DNA from: Chionoecetes opilio
Taxonomy: Eukaryota; Arthropoda; Malacostraca; Decapoda; Majidae
Length of the DNA: 64,000 nucleotides
Reading direction: 5' to 3'
NCBI GenBank assembly: GCA_016584305.1
Contig: JACEEZ010004848.1
Span: 62,001 to 126,000, forward strand
The position numbers and the translations under genes are program-made. Below the pieces are notes generated by a model that ran no database searches, was not told where the DNA came from, and saw only the letters and a program-made list of their open reading frames with translations. This document shows, piece by piece, positions 10,742 through 22,796 of this stretch. Every line of letters starts with the position of its first letter. Positions within the stretch are counted from its first letter, which is position 1.

Positions 10742-11728
10742 GAGAAAATGTGAGAGTAATGAGTTGGTGTGGGGATTCACTGTACCATGTGGCCTGGGGA
10801 GGAAGGAGCGAGACACTCCCGTCGAAGCCTCTCTCTCTGCGGGAGGGTTGAGATGAGACTCGTCAATAATAATTATAAGGATGGGGCAGGTCTCCGTTAC
10901 GTTAGTGAAAACTAAACATCGGTACCCATATTTGGAAATATAGATAACAATATTATAACAAGGAAAGGGGGAGGGGGGAGAAAACAGGAGCGAACGTCGT
11001 GCGTCTTACCTGCAGGAGGGTTGAGATGAGACTGGTGTCTCACGAGTTACCCAGAGCCCGCGGCAGAAAAAGGGGAATTGTTTGAATGGTCTAGACGTGA
11101 CCTCAAATGAATAGCTTATAATCCCGAAATAACTAATTAAATAATGAAACTCGTGTACCTAAGAAAAGGCTGCCTATAATACAGACCTGTTACTTTGATA
11201 TAGAAGAATTTAATATGCTTAATCTAATATCCGAGGAGGGTGTGATTACTTTTCATGTCAAAGGTCCGAACGCGTATTCTGAAGCGAGAGGGTATGGAAG
11301 TGTGCATAGAAATTTGGTAGACTTTCAATTTAGCGTATAACTTTACTAAGACATCCATTTATGAACGTGATCTGTCACTATGGGGACTATTTTGAAAGAC
11401 ATTAAGAATCTAGGAGTGTTCCTTGATATGATAGGAGGGTTGGGGGAGGATGAAAAGATTTGAATCCATTAGTTATCACTGATCGCGGAATAATTATTCC
11501 ACGAATTTTGACTCGCAACCGGCATGTCGGGGGGGGGGGGGGGGGGAGAATGAAAGAGGGAAAGAAGAAAGAAATGGCGGTAGGAAAGAAGATGAGAAAA
11601 ATGGCGGATAAGAAAGAAGGGCGATGACTCACCCGTGAAACTAACAAAGTGAACTGCTTACGAGACATAACTCGGGAATTATATGATAATAATTCTCATA
11701 CTATCTCTCCTGAATAACGGGCATTACA
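10088..11728 (-). repeat. E1 3' LTR
   Basis: 1,641 bp with TG..CA ends (read on the minus strand TGTAATGCCC..GGCAACACA). It contains a TA repeat at 10711-10738 and a poly-G tract near 11530. It is nearly identical to 20773-22414. Confidence 0.9.
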
Positions 11729-12658
11729 CACGTCTATTCTCCGGGAAAATTAAATTCTTCAATATCAAATTAACTACTCACGGATCGTTTGTTTCCGTTT
11801 TAAAGCTGCGTCAAGAGGAGGTGTGTATGGGACGAATTTAGAGTGAATTTAATGGAAATTCTTCTGTTCTTTGAAAACGGGTGTCTACTTGTGTTTAGAT
11901 TACACGAATATTCAATGAAAGGAAGTATCCCAATCAACCTGATACCTAGGTAGTGACGTGGTCGTCAAACCTGACTCAGTACCTACATTTTCTGCGCAAG
12001 GTTCGTCCCATGGGTGCTCGCCGGCTACTCTCAGGTTAGATAACGAGAGCCTTACGCGTCCTGAAATGCCCGCCACACCGCAAGCTGGTTGACTGTGAAG
12101 TGAGAAGCAGTACTACTATCTCGAATTAAAATACTCCTCCCACTGAACCAGGCTGAGCCCGTGAAAACCAGACACTCCGACTTCTAGACATGAGAAATCT
12201 CCTAGACCAAATTGTTTCATCTAGTCTGACCTACACTACCCTTGACTAAGTAATTTACATCTAACACCTTTCGCTTAATCTTCACCTGAATACACCACAA
12301 GTCGTGTTGATTGTAACTTGAATTAAAATACCTTGAAGACTCACCGAACCAGACTGAGTCTGTTAATGAAATTCAATGAGAGACTGGTATCCCAATCAAC
12401 CTCTTACCTGGATATATTAAGAACATACTGACCCTCAATTTGTATTGAATCCTGGTCAATGTTTTACATTTAACACTTTTCGAATTGATTTCCCCAAGAG
12501 TAATAACCGGGTGACACTACAACTACCCTACACAGAGTAGGTATTTAACCTTTCAAGTTCATAAAATAAATTTTCAATGTTCATGTTCAAAATAATTCTT
12601 CCTCGATTTTCTAACATTTAACTAATGCATAACTAACACTGCACTGAACACTCCTCGA

Positions 12659-13072
12659 TTAGTCTTCTAGGAGGTCTCCGTAGGTCGGGTTGTGAAGCTT
12701 GAGAGTGCGGAAGCAGATGTCGTCGAGCTCCTTGCTATCGACGCAGCAAACGTCGCTGGCGTCCTTGGTCAGCCGGTGGATGGATAGTATGGCGCTGTAT
12801 GGCTCGGCTACCTTAGGCGACGGGACAACCGAGAAGGTAACCATTTTCTTGTCTGGAAACTCCTCTAGGATCTTGGAAACTAAGAGCGTATCCTTGCCTG
12901 AGTCTGTGTCTCCCTTCTTGGAGGTGGCGTCCACGATGTCGCTCACAGCGGCGATGATGTAAATGTTCTTAGCGCTGGGGTTATTAGCGTAACTCATGAC
13001 GACGTCAGTGGGTAGGCTGAGAGAGATCCAGGACTTCCCTCCCGACGCGGCTTCACGTCCTTTCTTCGACAT
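12659..13072 (-). CDS. 137-aa protein of LTR element E1, function unknown
   Basis: An intact 137-codon ORF, the only convincing ORF of the element. It starts [15 protein letters not shown] and ends [10 protein letters not shown]. The N-terminus is basic and glycine/serine-rich (residues 2-13). A mixed alpha/beta-looking middle with '[19 protein letters not shown]' follows, then '[20 protein letters not shown]' and an acidic C-terminal third with '[15 protein letters not shown]'. There is no signal peptide, no membrane segment, no CCHC knuckle and no catalytic motif that I recognise. Against the E2 copy it has 6 replacements in 137 residues and no frame break. It lies about 0.93 kb upstream of the element's 3' LTR, in the sense direction. 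It could be a minimal Gag-like or accessory protein, or a captured host gene; I do not recognise the family. Confidence 0.75.
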   Translation of the reverse strand: MSKKGREAASGGKSWISLSLPTDVVMSYANNPSAKNIYIIAAVSDIVDATSKKGDTDSGKDTLLVSKILEEFPDKKMVTFSVVPSPKVAEPYSAILSIHRLTKDASDVCCVDSKELDDICFRTLKLHNPTYGDLLED

Positions 13073-13407
13073 GTTGGCGGTGTCGAGGCGTGTGGGTGTC
13101 GGCTAGATGCGGCTACAGGAACAGCGGCTACGGCGGCTGGCTGTGAAGGGCGGCGGAGTTGAGGTGAGCGTGGCGGCGGAGCTGAGGCGCGCGGCATGCG
13201 GCCTGGCTGAAGTGGTGAAGGGCGCGGCAGTCTGTGAAGGGCGGCGGAGCTGAGGCGCGCGGCCTGCGGCGGTGAAGGGCGGCGGCGGCGGCGAAGGGCG
13301 GCGGCGGCTGGCTGTGTCGGCTCGCTTCTTACAGCTCACTCCCACATGGTCATGGTTCATGTGTGTAGGGTGTTTGGTTTATAGGGGGGGAGATCTAATG
13401 AGCCTAC
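13073..13407 (-). promoter_or_regulatory. GC-rich leader of the E1 ORF
   Basis: Upstream of the ORF on the minus strand, built of irregular repeats of a 'ccgccgcccttcacagcc'-like motif with GCC runs. It is far more GC-rich than the LTRs. The same leader precedes the E2 ORF (17146-17487). The start codon context on the minus strand is weaker than in E2. Confidence 0.55.
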
Positions 13408-14871
13408 TGTAATGCCCATTATTCGGGAGGGATAGTATGAGCATTATTATCATATAATTCCCGAGTTATGTCTTGTAAGCAGTTCATTTTTTTAGTTTCA
13501 CGGGTGACTCATCGCCCTTCTTTCTACACCGCCCTTTTTTCTCATCTTTTTTCCTTCCTACGCGCCATTTTGTTTATCTTCTTTCGTTCATTCCCCGCCA
13601 TTTCTTTATTCCTTTCTCCACTCCCCCCCCCCGACATGCCGGGTGCGAGTCAAAATTCGTGGGATAATTATTCCGCGATCAGTGATAACTAATGGGTTCA
13701 AATCTTTTCATCTTTCCCCAGCTATCTGATCAGATCGAGGAACACTCCTAGATTCTTAATGTCTTTCAAAATAATCCCCATCGTTATCGATCATGTTCAT
13801 ACATGGATGTGTTAGTAAAGTTATGCGCTAAATTGAAAGTCTACCAAATTTCTATGAAACACTTCCATACCCTCTCACTCTTGAAAACGCGTTCGGACGT
13901 TTGACATGAAAAGTAAACACACCCTTCTTGGGTATTAGATTAAACATATTAAATTCTTCTATATCAAAGTAACAGGTCTGTATTATAGGCAGCCTTTTCT
14001 TAGGTACGCGAGTTTCATTATTTAAATAGTTATTTCGGGATTATAAGCTATTCATTTGAGGTCACGTCGAGACCATTCAAACAACTCCCCTTTTATGCCG
14101 AGGGCCATGACACCATGAGGAGTCAGTCGTCTCTACACTTCATTGTAGGTAAGACCTCTGCACCTCGCTCCTGTTTCCCCCCTACCTTAGTATATTATAT
14201 CTATATATTTCTATATATATATATAGGTACAGTTCAGTGTCACTAACGCATAGAAGGCCTGCCCCATCCTTATAAGTGTTATTAACGGGAGTCGTCTCTA
14301 CACTTCATTGTAGGCCGACATCTTGTCCTTGACGGAAAAGGCCACATGGTACTATGAATCCACACCACAACTCATTACTCTCACATTTTCTCCCCTATAT
14401 ATATATCTTCCAGGTGTAATTATAAATATTCAGCGGTATATTACTTAAGTGAAGGATAATTCATTAGTAGGATTCAGTGAGGAGGGTTTATGCTCATAAG
14501 AGCTTCCCTTCATCAGATAGGAAGAGCTTACCTGTCAGCACATAGGAAGAGCTTCCTGTATCAGGGTGTAAAGTTTTTTCTTACATCCGATTAGAGTTTT
14601 TCCGGTGTTGGATTAACCCTTATATGTTGTATGTGATCTCAAGCAAGAGACATACTATTTCAGTATGAATAAATAGGATGATGTTTTCAAATATAGTTCT
14701 TGTGTTTATTATAAAACCCCAGGTGATTATTCTGTGTTAGGACAGTAATTCCCCACACTTCCAAAAGAGTCAGCCTTACTCGGTATAGTTCCACGTATCA
14801 ATTACGACTACCAAAATAACTCTAATCTTAATATTATTCAAACGCGCCCAGGGAGTTACCTAGAGAACTAC
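13408..14871 (+). repeat. E2 5' LTR, first part
   Basis: Matches 18832-20290 nearly base for base. It is cut after 'tagagaactac' by the solo LTR at 14872. Confidence 0.9.
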
Positions 14872-16655
14872 TGTAATGCCCATTATTCGGGAGAGATAGT
14901 ATGAGAATTATTATCATATAATTCCCGAGTTATGTCTTGTAAGCAGTTAATTTTTTTAGTTTCACGGGTGACTCATCGCCCTTCTTTCTAAACCGCCATT
15001 TTGTTTATCTTCTTTCGTTCATTCCCCCGCCATTTCCTTCTCCCTTTCTCCACTCCCCCCCCCCGACATGCCGTATGCGAGTCAAAAATTCGTGGGATAA
15101 TTATTCCGCGATCAGTGATAACTAATGAGTTCAAATCTTTTCATCTTTCCCCAGCTATCTGATCAGATCGAGGAACACTCCTAGATTCTTAATGTCTTTC
15201 AAAATAATCCCCATCGTTATCGATCATGTTCATACATGGACGTGTTAGTAAAGTTATGCGCTAAATTGAAAGTCTACCAAATTTCTATGCAACACCTTCC
15301 ATACCCTCTCACTCTTGAAAACGCGTTCGGACTGTCGACATTAAATATAAAAACACCCTTCTTGGGTATTAGATTAAACATATTAAATTCTTCTATATCA
15401 AAATAGCAGGTCTGTATTATAGGCAGCCTTGTCTTAGGTACACGAGTTTCATTATTTAATTAGTTAGTTTGTGATTATAAGCTCTTCATTTGAGGTCACG
15501 TCTAGACCATTCAAACGATTCCCCTTTTTTCTGCCTCGGGCGGGGTAACTCCGTGAGACGCCAGTCTCCACACATCCTTCCCCCAGGTAAGATGTAACAA
15601 ATTCCGCTCCTGTTTTTCCCCCCCCCCCCTTTCCTTGTTATCTATATTTTCAAATATGGGTATCTATGTTTAGTTTACGCTAACGTAAAGGAGGTCTACC
15701 CATCCTTATAAGTATTATTAACGAGTCTCCACACATCCTTCCCCCAGGGAGAGGCTTCAACGGGAGTGATTCACTCCTTTCCTCTTCAAGCCACATGGTC
15801 TTGTGAAAACACAAAACAACTCATTACTCTCACATTTTCTCCCCTATATATATATCTTCCACGTATAATTATAAATATTCAGTGGTATATTACTTAAGTG
15901 AAAGAAAATTCATTAAATAGGATTCAGTGAGGAGAGTTATGCTCATAAGAGCTTTCTTTCATCAGATTAGGGAGAGCTTCCCGTATCAGGGTGTAAAGTT
16001 TTTTTCTTACATCCGATTAGAGTTTTCCGGTGTTGGATTAACCCTTATATGTTGTATGTGATCTCAAGCAAGAGACATACTATTTCAGTATGAATAAATA
16101 GGATGATGTTTTCAAATATAGTTCTTGTGTTTATTATAAAACCCCAGGTGATTATTCTGTGTTAGGACAGTAATTCCCCACACTTCCAAAAGAGTCAGCC
16201 TTACTCGGTATAATTCCACGTATCAATCACGACTACCAAGATAAATCTAATATTAATATTATTCAAACGTGCCCAGGGAGTAACCCAGTGAACTACTCGC
16301 CTGAACTGGTGGCAGCACCCCCTTAACTCATACCCTGTTCCCTTAACCTAAACCCTTACCCCTTCCCCTTAAATACATCCCCCATTTCAGTACTCTCCGC
16401 AGTGAGACGTGGTCAAACTATAATCACATAGTGAAGTCATAAGACTAAGTTAAATCCTCCATTCAAGTTGTAATCTAATGAAAAATCTTAATCAAGTAAT
16501 ATCATTCAAGTAACATTGACCAGTTGTAAACTCCCCCATAGGAGTTACCAGCAACACACTGGTAGTTTTGTGGTGAGAATTTTTTCTTTGTATCGGTCAT
16601 AAGATACAATAAGTTTATTAAACCCATTTCAAAACCCACAAATTCAGGCAACACA
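14872..16655 (+). mobile_element. Solo LTR inside the E2 5' LTR
   Basis: 1,784 bp, TGTAATGCCC..GGCAACACA, flanked by ctac at 14868-14871 and 16656-16659. The host LTR text ('gaactactcgcctgagctgg') continues across it. It is a somewhat different subtype from the host LTR, for example 'ccccccccctttccttg' near 15630, which is closer to the E1 LTRs. It is the innermost and hence youngest insertion of the nest. Confidence 0.9.
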
Positions 16656-16659
16656 CTAC

Positions 16660-17014
16660 TCGCCTGAGCTGGTGGCAGCATCCCCTTAACTCACACCCTG
16701 TTCCCTTAACCTAAACCCTTACCCCTTCCCCTTAAATACATCCCCCATTTCAGTACTCTCCGCAGTGAGAAGTGGACAAACTATAATCACATAGTGAAGT
16801 CATAAGACTAAGTTAAATCCTCCATTCAAGTTGTAATCAAATGAAAAATCATAATCAATTAATATCATTCAAGTAACGTTGACCAGTTATACACTCCCCA
16901 TAGGAGTTACCAGCAACACACTGGTAGTTTTGCGGTGGGATTTTATTTGTATCGGTCATAAGATACAATATTCATTTAAAGTCTTTTCGAAACCCACAAA
17001 ATTCAGGCAACACA
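16660..17014 (+). repeat. E2 5' LTR, second part
   Basis: Continues the host LTR after the solo insertion; matches 20291-20646 of the 3' LTR and ends 'caggcaacaca'. Confidence 0.9.
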
Positions 17015-17015
17015 C

Positions 17016-17035
17016 TGGTGACTATAGCGGTGGGA
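17016..17035 (+). promoter_or_regulatory. Candidate primer-binding site of E2
   Basis: One base after the 5' LTR lies 'tggtgactatagcggtggga'. It starts TGG, as expected for pairing with a tRNA 3' CCA. The identical sequence occupies the same place in E1 (minus strand, 20752-20771). I cannot name the primer tRNA from sequence alone. Confidence 0.6.
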
Positions 17036-17145
17036 TGTTATTTCCTAAAAATAACAGCAACAGAATCTCACCTGGGAAAATAAATAGCAAGATAGTCAAA
17101 TTTCAGTAAATTTTCATATAGTAATCGATCATTATAGTAGGCTCA

Positions 17146-17487
17146 TTAGATCTCCCCCCTATAAACCAAACACCCTACACACATGAACCATGACCATGTG
17201 GCAGTGAGCTGTAAGAAGTCCGCCGCCCTTCGCCGCCGCCGCCGCCCTTCACGGCCTGCCGCGCGCCTAGCAGCCACGCCCGCCGCCGCCGCGCCCTTCA
17301 CCACTTCAGCGCACCTCGACGCCACGCTCGCCTCAACTCCGCCGCCCTTCACAGCCAACGTCACTACAGCCTGCCGCGCGCCTCGACGCCATGCTCGCCT
17401 CAACTCCGCCGCCCTTCATAGCCAGCCGCCGTAGCCGCTGTTCCTGTAGCCGCATCTAGCCGCCACACACGCCTCGACACCACCACC
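17146..17487 (+). promoter_or_regulatory. GC-rich leader of the E2 ORF
   Basis: Repetitive 'ccgccgcccttcacagcc'-like units and GCC runs between the primer-binding region and the ATG. The start context 'accaccaccatgg' is a strong eukaryotic initiation context. Several short upstream ATGs occur (17183, 17391). Confidence 0.55.
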
Positions 17488-17901
17488 ATGGCCAAGAAAG
17501 GACGTGAAGCCGCGTCGGGAGGGAAGTCTTGGATCTCTCTCAGCCTACCCACTGACGTCGTCATGAGTTACGATAATAACCCCAGCGCTAAGAACATTTA
17601 CATCATCGCCGCTGTGAGCGACATCGTGGACGCCACCTCCAAGAAGGGAGACACAGACTCAGGCAAGGATACGTTCTTAGTTCCCAAGATCCTAGAGGAG
17701 TTTCCAGACAAGAAAATGGTTACCTTCTCGGTTGTCCCGTCGCCTAAGGTAGCCGAGTCATACAGCGCCATACTATCCATCCACCGTCTGACCAAGGACG
17801 CCAGCGACGTTTGCTGCGTCGATAGCAAGGAGCTCGACGACATCTGCTTCCGAACTCTCAAGCTTCAAAACCCGACCTACGGAGACCTCCTAGAAGACTA
17901 A
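17488..17901 (+). CDS. 137-aa protein of LTR element E2, function unknown
   Basis: Intact [18 protein letters not shown] to [10 protein letters not shown], the same protein as at 12659-13072. It differs at S2A, A29D, L63F, S66P, P91S and H127Q. Predicted features are a basic Lys/Arg/Gly N-terminus, a central hydrophobic segment '[14 protein letters not shown]' too short and polar to be a clear membrane span, a proline-containing '[11 protein letters not shown]', two adjacent cysteines (CC) and an acidic tail LLED. The start is chosen by its strong initiation context and by agreement with the other copy. No RT or integrase accompanies it. The retention of an open frame in both elements suggests the protein matters for the element, though their youth could also explain it. 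Confidence 0.75.
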   Translation: MAKKGREAASGGKSWISLSLPTDVVMSYDNNPSAKNIYIIAAVSDIVDATSKKGDTDSGKDTFLVPKILEEFPDKKMVTFSVVPSPKVAESYSAILSIHRLTKDASDVCCVDSKELDDICFRTLKLQNPTYGDLLED

Positions 17902-18831
17902 TCCAGGAGTGTTCAGTGCAGTGTTAGTTATGCATTAGTTAAATGTTAGAAAATCAAGGAAGAATTATTTTGAACATGAACATTGAAAATTTATTTTATG
18001 AACTTGAAAGGTTATTACCTACTCGGTCAAGGGTAGTTGTATTGTCACCCGGTTATTACTCTTGGGGAAATCAATTCGAAAAGTGTTAAATGTAAAACAT
18101 TGACCAGGCTTCAAAACAAATTGAGGGTTAGTATGTTCTTAATATATCCAGGTAAGAGGTTGATTGGGATACCAGTCTCTCATTGAATTTCATTAACAGA
18201 CTCAGTCTGGTTCGGTGAGTCTTCAAGGTATTTTAATTCAAGTTACAATCAACACGACTTGTGGTGTATTCAGGTGAAGATTAAGCGAAAAGTGTTAAAT
18301 GTAAATTATTGAGTCAAGGGTAGTGTAGTGTCAGACTAGATGAAACAATTTGGTCTAGGAGAATTCTCATGTCTAGAAGTCGAAGTGTCTGGTTTTCCCC
18401 GGGCTCAGCTGGTTCATGGGAGGAGTATTTTAATTCGAGATAGTAGTACTGCTTCTCACTTCACAGTCAACCAGCTTGCGGTTTTGGCGGGCCTTTCAGG
18501 ACGCTAAAAGGGACTCGTTATCTAACCTGAGAGTAGCCGGCGAGCACCCATGGGACGAACTTTGCGTTGAAAAGGTAGGGCCTGAGTCAGGATTCGACAC
18601 CCACGTCACTACCCAGGTATCAGGTTGATTGGGATACTTCCTTTCATTGGATATTCGTGTAATCTAAACACAAGCAGACACCCGTTTTCAAAGAACAGAA
18701 GAATTTCCATTAAATTCACTCTAAATTCGTCCCACACACACCTCCTCTTGACGCAGCTTTAAAACGGAAACACGATCCGTGAGTAGTTAATTTGATATTG
18801 AAGAATTTAATTTTCCCGGAGAATAGACGTG

Positions 18832-20646
18832 TGTAATGCCCATTATTCGGGAGAGATAGTATGAGAATTATTATCATATAATTCCCGAGTTATGTCTTGT
18901 AAGCAGTTCATTTTTTTAGTTTCACGGGTGACTCATCGCCCTTCTTTCTACACCGCCCTTTTTTCTCATCTTTTTTCCTTCCTACGCGCCATTTTGTTTA
19001 TCTTCTTTCGTTCATTCCCCGCCATTTCTTTATTCCTTTCTCCACTCCCCTCCCCCGACATGCCGGGTGCGAGTCAAAATTCGTGGGATAATTATTCCGC
19101 GATCAGTGATAACTAATGGGTTCAAATCTTTTCATCTTTCCCCAGCTATCTGATCAGATCGAGGAACACTCCTAGATTCTAATGTCTTTCAAAATAATCC
19201 CCATCGTTATCGATCATGTTCATACATGGATGTGTTAGTAAAGTTATGCGCTAAATTGAAGTCTACCAAATTTCTATGAAACACTTCCATACCCTCTCAC
19301 TCTTGAAAACGCGTTCGGACGTTTGACATGAAAAGTAAACACACCCTTCTTGGGTATTAGATTAAACATATTAAATTCTTCTATATCAAAGTAACAGGTC
19401 TGTATTATAGGCAGCCTTTTCTTAGGTACGCGAGTTTCATTATTTAAATAGTTATTTCGGGATTATAAGCTATTCATTTGAGGTCACGTCGAGACCATTC
19501 AAACAACTCCCCTTTTATGCCGAGGGCCATGACACCATGAGGAGTCAGTCGTCTCTAACACTTCATTGTAGGTAAGACCTCTGCACCTCGCTCCTGTTTC
19601 CCCCCTACCTTAGTATATTATATCTATATATTTCTATAATATATATAGGTACAGTTTAGTGTCACTAACGCATAGAAGGCCTGCCCCATCCTTATAAGTG
19701 TTATTAACGGGAGTCGTCTCTACACTTCATTGTAGGCCGACATCTTGTCCTTGACGGAAAAGGCCACATGGTACTATGAATCCACACCACAACTCATTAC
19801 TCTCACATTTTCTCCCTATATATATATCTTCCAGGTGTAATTATAAATATCAGCGGTATATTACTTAAGTGAAGGATAATTCATTAGTAGGATTCAGTGA
19901 GGAGGGTTTATGCTCATAAGAGCTTCCCTTCATCAGATAGGAAGAGCTTACCTGTCAGCACATAGGAAGAGCTTCCTGTATCAGGGTGTAAAGTTTTTTC
20001 TTACATCCGATTAGAGTTTTTCCGGTGTTGGATTAACCCTTATATGTTGTATGTGATCTCAAGCAAGAGACATACTATTTCAGTATGAATAAATAGGATG
20101 ATGTTTTCAAATATAGTTCTTGTGTTTATTATAAAACCCCAGGTGATTATTCTGTGTTAGGACAGTAATTCCTCACACTTCCAAAAGAGTCAGCCTTACT
20201 CGGTATAGTTCCACGTATCAATTACGACTACCAAAATAACTCTAATCTTAATATTATTCAAACGCGCCCAGGGAGTTACCTAGAGAACTACTCGCCTGAG
20301 CTGGTGGCAGCATCCCCTTAACTCACACCCTGTTCCCTTAACCTAAACCCTTACCCCTTCCCCTTAAATACATCCCCCATTTCAGTACTCTCCGCAGTGA
20401 GAAATGGACAAACTATAATCACATAGTGAAGTCATAAGACTAAGTTAAATCCTCCATTCAAGTTGTAATCAAATGAAAAATCATAATCAATTAATATCAT
20501 TCAAGTAACGTTGACCAGTTATACACTCCCCATAGGAGTTACCAGCAACACACTGGTAGTTTTGCGGTGGGATTTTATTTGTATCGGTCATAAGATACAA
20601 TATTCATTTAAAGTCTTTTCGAAGCCCACAAAATTCAGGCAACACA
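18832..20646 (+). repeat. E2 3' LTR
   Basis: 1,815 bp, nearly identical to 13408-14871 plus 16660-17014. It is preceded by 'cccggagaatagacgtg', which is only a weak polypurine tract. Confidence 0.9.
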
Positions 20647-20650
20647 CTAC

Positions 20651-20772
20651 TATAATGATCGATTACTATATGAAAATTTACTGAAATTTTACTATCTTGC
20701 TATTTATTTTCCCAGGTGAGATTCTGTTGCTGTTATTTTTAGGAAATGATATCCCACCGCTATAGTCACCAG
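20651..20772 (-). mobile_element. E1 internal region, 5' piece with primer-binding site
   Basis: Reverse complement of 17015-17136 of E2: primer-binding-like site at 20752-20771, then 'cacctgggaaaataaatag'. It is separated from the rest of the E1 interior by E2, which confirms the nesting order. Confidence 0.85.
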
Positions 20773-22414
20773 TGTGTTGCCAGAAACTCCTATGGGGAGT
20801 TTATACCTGGTCAATGTTACTTGAGTGATATTAATTGATTATGATTTTTCATTTGATTACAACTTGAATTGAGAATTTAACTTAGTCTTATGACTTCACT
20901 ATGTGATTATAGTATGAACACTTCTCGCTGCGGAGAGTACTGAAATGGGGGATGAATTTAAGGGGGAAGGGGTAGGGGTTTAGGTTAAGGGGTAGGGGTT
21001 TAGGTTAAGGGAACAGGGTATGAGTTAAGGGGGTGCTGCCACCAGCTCAGGCGAGTAGTTCTCTGGGTTACTCCCTGGGCGCGTTTGAATAATATTAAGA
21101 TTAGATTTATCTTGGTAGTCGTGATTGATACGTGGAACTATACCGAGTAAGGCTGACTCTTTTGGAAGTGTGGGGAATTACTGTCCTAACACAGAATAAT
21201 CACCTGGGGTTTTTATAATAAACACAAGAACTATATTTGAAACATCATCCTATTTATTTCACCATGAGACATTATTTCTGTTTGAGACCTTAGACACATA
21301 CATAAACTATAATCTGGAACGGGCAAGCTTCTTTAGAGCATAACCTCCCTCACAGAATCATTCTTAGAACTACCACCTATGTCCGTATCAACTGAGCACT
21401 ATAGGTATACATGGAAAAATATATATATATAGGGGAGAAAATGTGAGAGTAATGAGTTGGTGTGGGGATTCACTGTACCATGTGGCCTGGGGACGAAGGA
21501 GCGAGACACTCCCGTCGAAGCCTCTCTCTCTGCGGGAGGGTTGAGATGAGACTCGTCAATAATAATTATAAGGATGGGGCAGGTCTCCGTTACGTTAGTG
21601 AAAACTAAACATCGGTACCCATATTTGGAAATATAGATAACAATATTATAACAAGGAAAGGGGGGGGGGGGGAGAAAACAGGAGCGAACGTCGTGCGTCT
21701 TACCTGCGGGAGGGTTGAGATGAGACTGGTGTCTCACGAGTTACCCAGAGCCCGCGGCAGAAAAAGGAGAATTGTTTGAATGGTCTAGACGTGACCTCAA
21801 ATGAATAGCTTATAATCCCGAAATAACTAATTAAATAATGAAACTCGTGTACCTAAGAAAAGGCTGCCTATAATACAGACCTGTTACTTTGATATAGAAG
21901 AATTTAATATGCTTAATCTAATATCCGAGGAGGGTGTGATTACTGTTCATGTCAAAGGTCCGAACGCGTATTCTGAAGCGAGAGGGTATGGAAGTGTGCA
22001 TAGAAATTTGGTAGACTTTCAATTTAGCGTATAACTTTACTAAGACATCCATTTATGAACGTGATCTGTCACTATGGGGACTATTTTGAAAGACATTAAG
22101 AATCTAGGAGTGTTCCTTGATATGATAGGAGGGTTGGGGGAGGATGAAAAGATTTGAATCCATTAGTTATCACTGATCGCGGAATAATTATTCCACGAAT
22201 TTTGACTCGCAACCGGCATGTCGGGGGGGGGGGGGAGAATGAAAGAGGGAAAGAAGAAAGAAATGGCGGTAGGAAAGAAGATGAGAAAAATGGCGGATAA
22301 GAAAGGGCGATGACTCACCCGTGAAACTAACAAAGTGAACTGCTTACGAGACATAATTCGGGAATTATATGATAATAATTCTCATACTATCTCTCCTGAA
22401 TAACGGGCATTACA
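20773..22414 (-). repeat. E1 5' LTR
   Basis: 1,642 bp, nearly identical to 10088-11728. It carries an extra 'gggtaggggtttaggttaag' duplication around 20975-21010 and a shorter TA repeat at 21420-21430. Confidence 0.9.
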
Positions 22415-22418
22415 CATG

Positions 22419-22796
22419 TACTTAAGTTTTCAACCAGGAATAATTTCTTGTTAAATAAACCAAATGAATTAAAGTAGAGATTTTTTTTTTTCTTGCAAAA
22501 ACCCCAGGTGACTATTCCCTGTTATGGAAATATTTCCCCACGTCCCGAGAGAGTTTTCAGACTTACTCGGTATACTAATAGTATCCCCACGACTACCCTA
22601 ATCCTTATATATTAAATCGTGTTCAAGGAGTAGACCATAGGAATACCCGCTTGGACTGGTGACAGCAATTCCCTACTAAATTAAGTTCATTCCAATTCAG
22701 TTGTAACGAGAAGATTTTATTCGCCAGTGGAGAATTATCTCAATAAATTTCATTCCAACACACAGTTGGTCAAGACTTAAAAACCCTGGCATCACA
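22419..22796 (+). mobile_element. Old solo LTR (L0), right part
   Basis: Continues L0 after the E1 insertion. It follows the same landmarks as the younger LTRs ('accccaggtgactattc', 'cttactcggtata', 'ggactggtgacagca') and ends 'ctggcatcaca', the diverged form of 'caggcaacaca'. It is followed by ccag, the L0 target duplication. Confidence 0.8.

Larger units (their letters stand above)
13408..20646 (+). mobile_element. Complete LTR element E2 (plus strand), nested in E1
   Basis: 7,239 bp, starting TGTAATGCCC and ending GGCAACACA, flanked by ctac at 13404-13407 and 20647-20650. It lies inside the internal region of E1, whose leader resumes on either side ('gatctaatgagc' to the left, 'tataatgatcgattact' to the right). 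After removing the solo LTR at 14872-16655 plus one duplicated ctac, the structure is LTR (about 1.82 kb), internal (1.82 kb), LTR (1.82 kb). As in E1, the only ORF is the 137-aa protein. Confidence 0.9.
10088..22414 (-). mobile_element. Complete LTR element E1 (minus strand), itself interrupted
   Basis: The element runs from 22414 (5' end, TGTAATGCCC) to 10088 (3' end, ..GGCAACACA), flanked by catg at 10084-10087 and 22415-22418. The two LTRs (20773-22414 and 10088-11728, about 1.64 kb) are almost identical. Differences include TA-repeat length and a short duplication near 20980. After removing the nested plus-strand element (13408-20650), the internal region is about 1.8 kb. It holds a primer-binding-like site beside the 5' LTR and one 137-aa ORF beside the 3' LTR. 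No protease, reverse transcriptase, RNase H or integrase is present, so mobility would need a helper. Confidence 0.9.
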
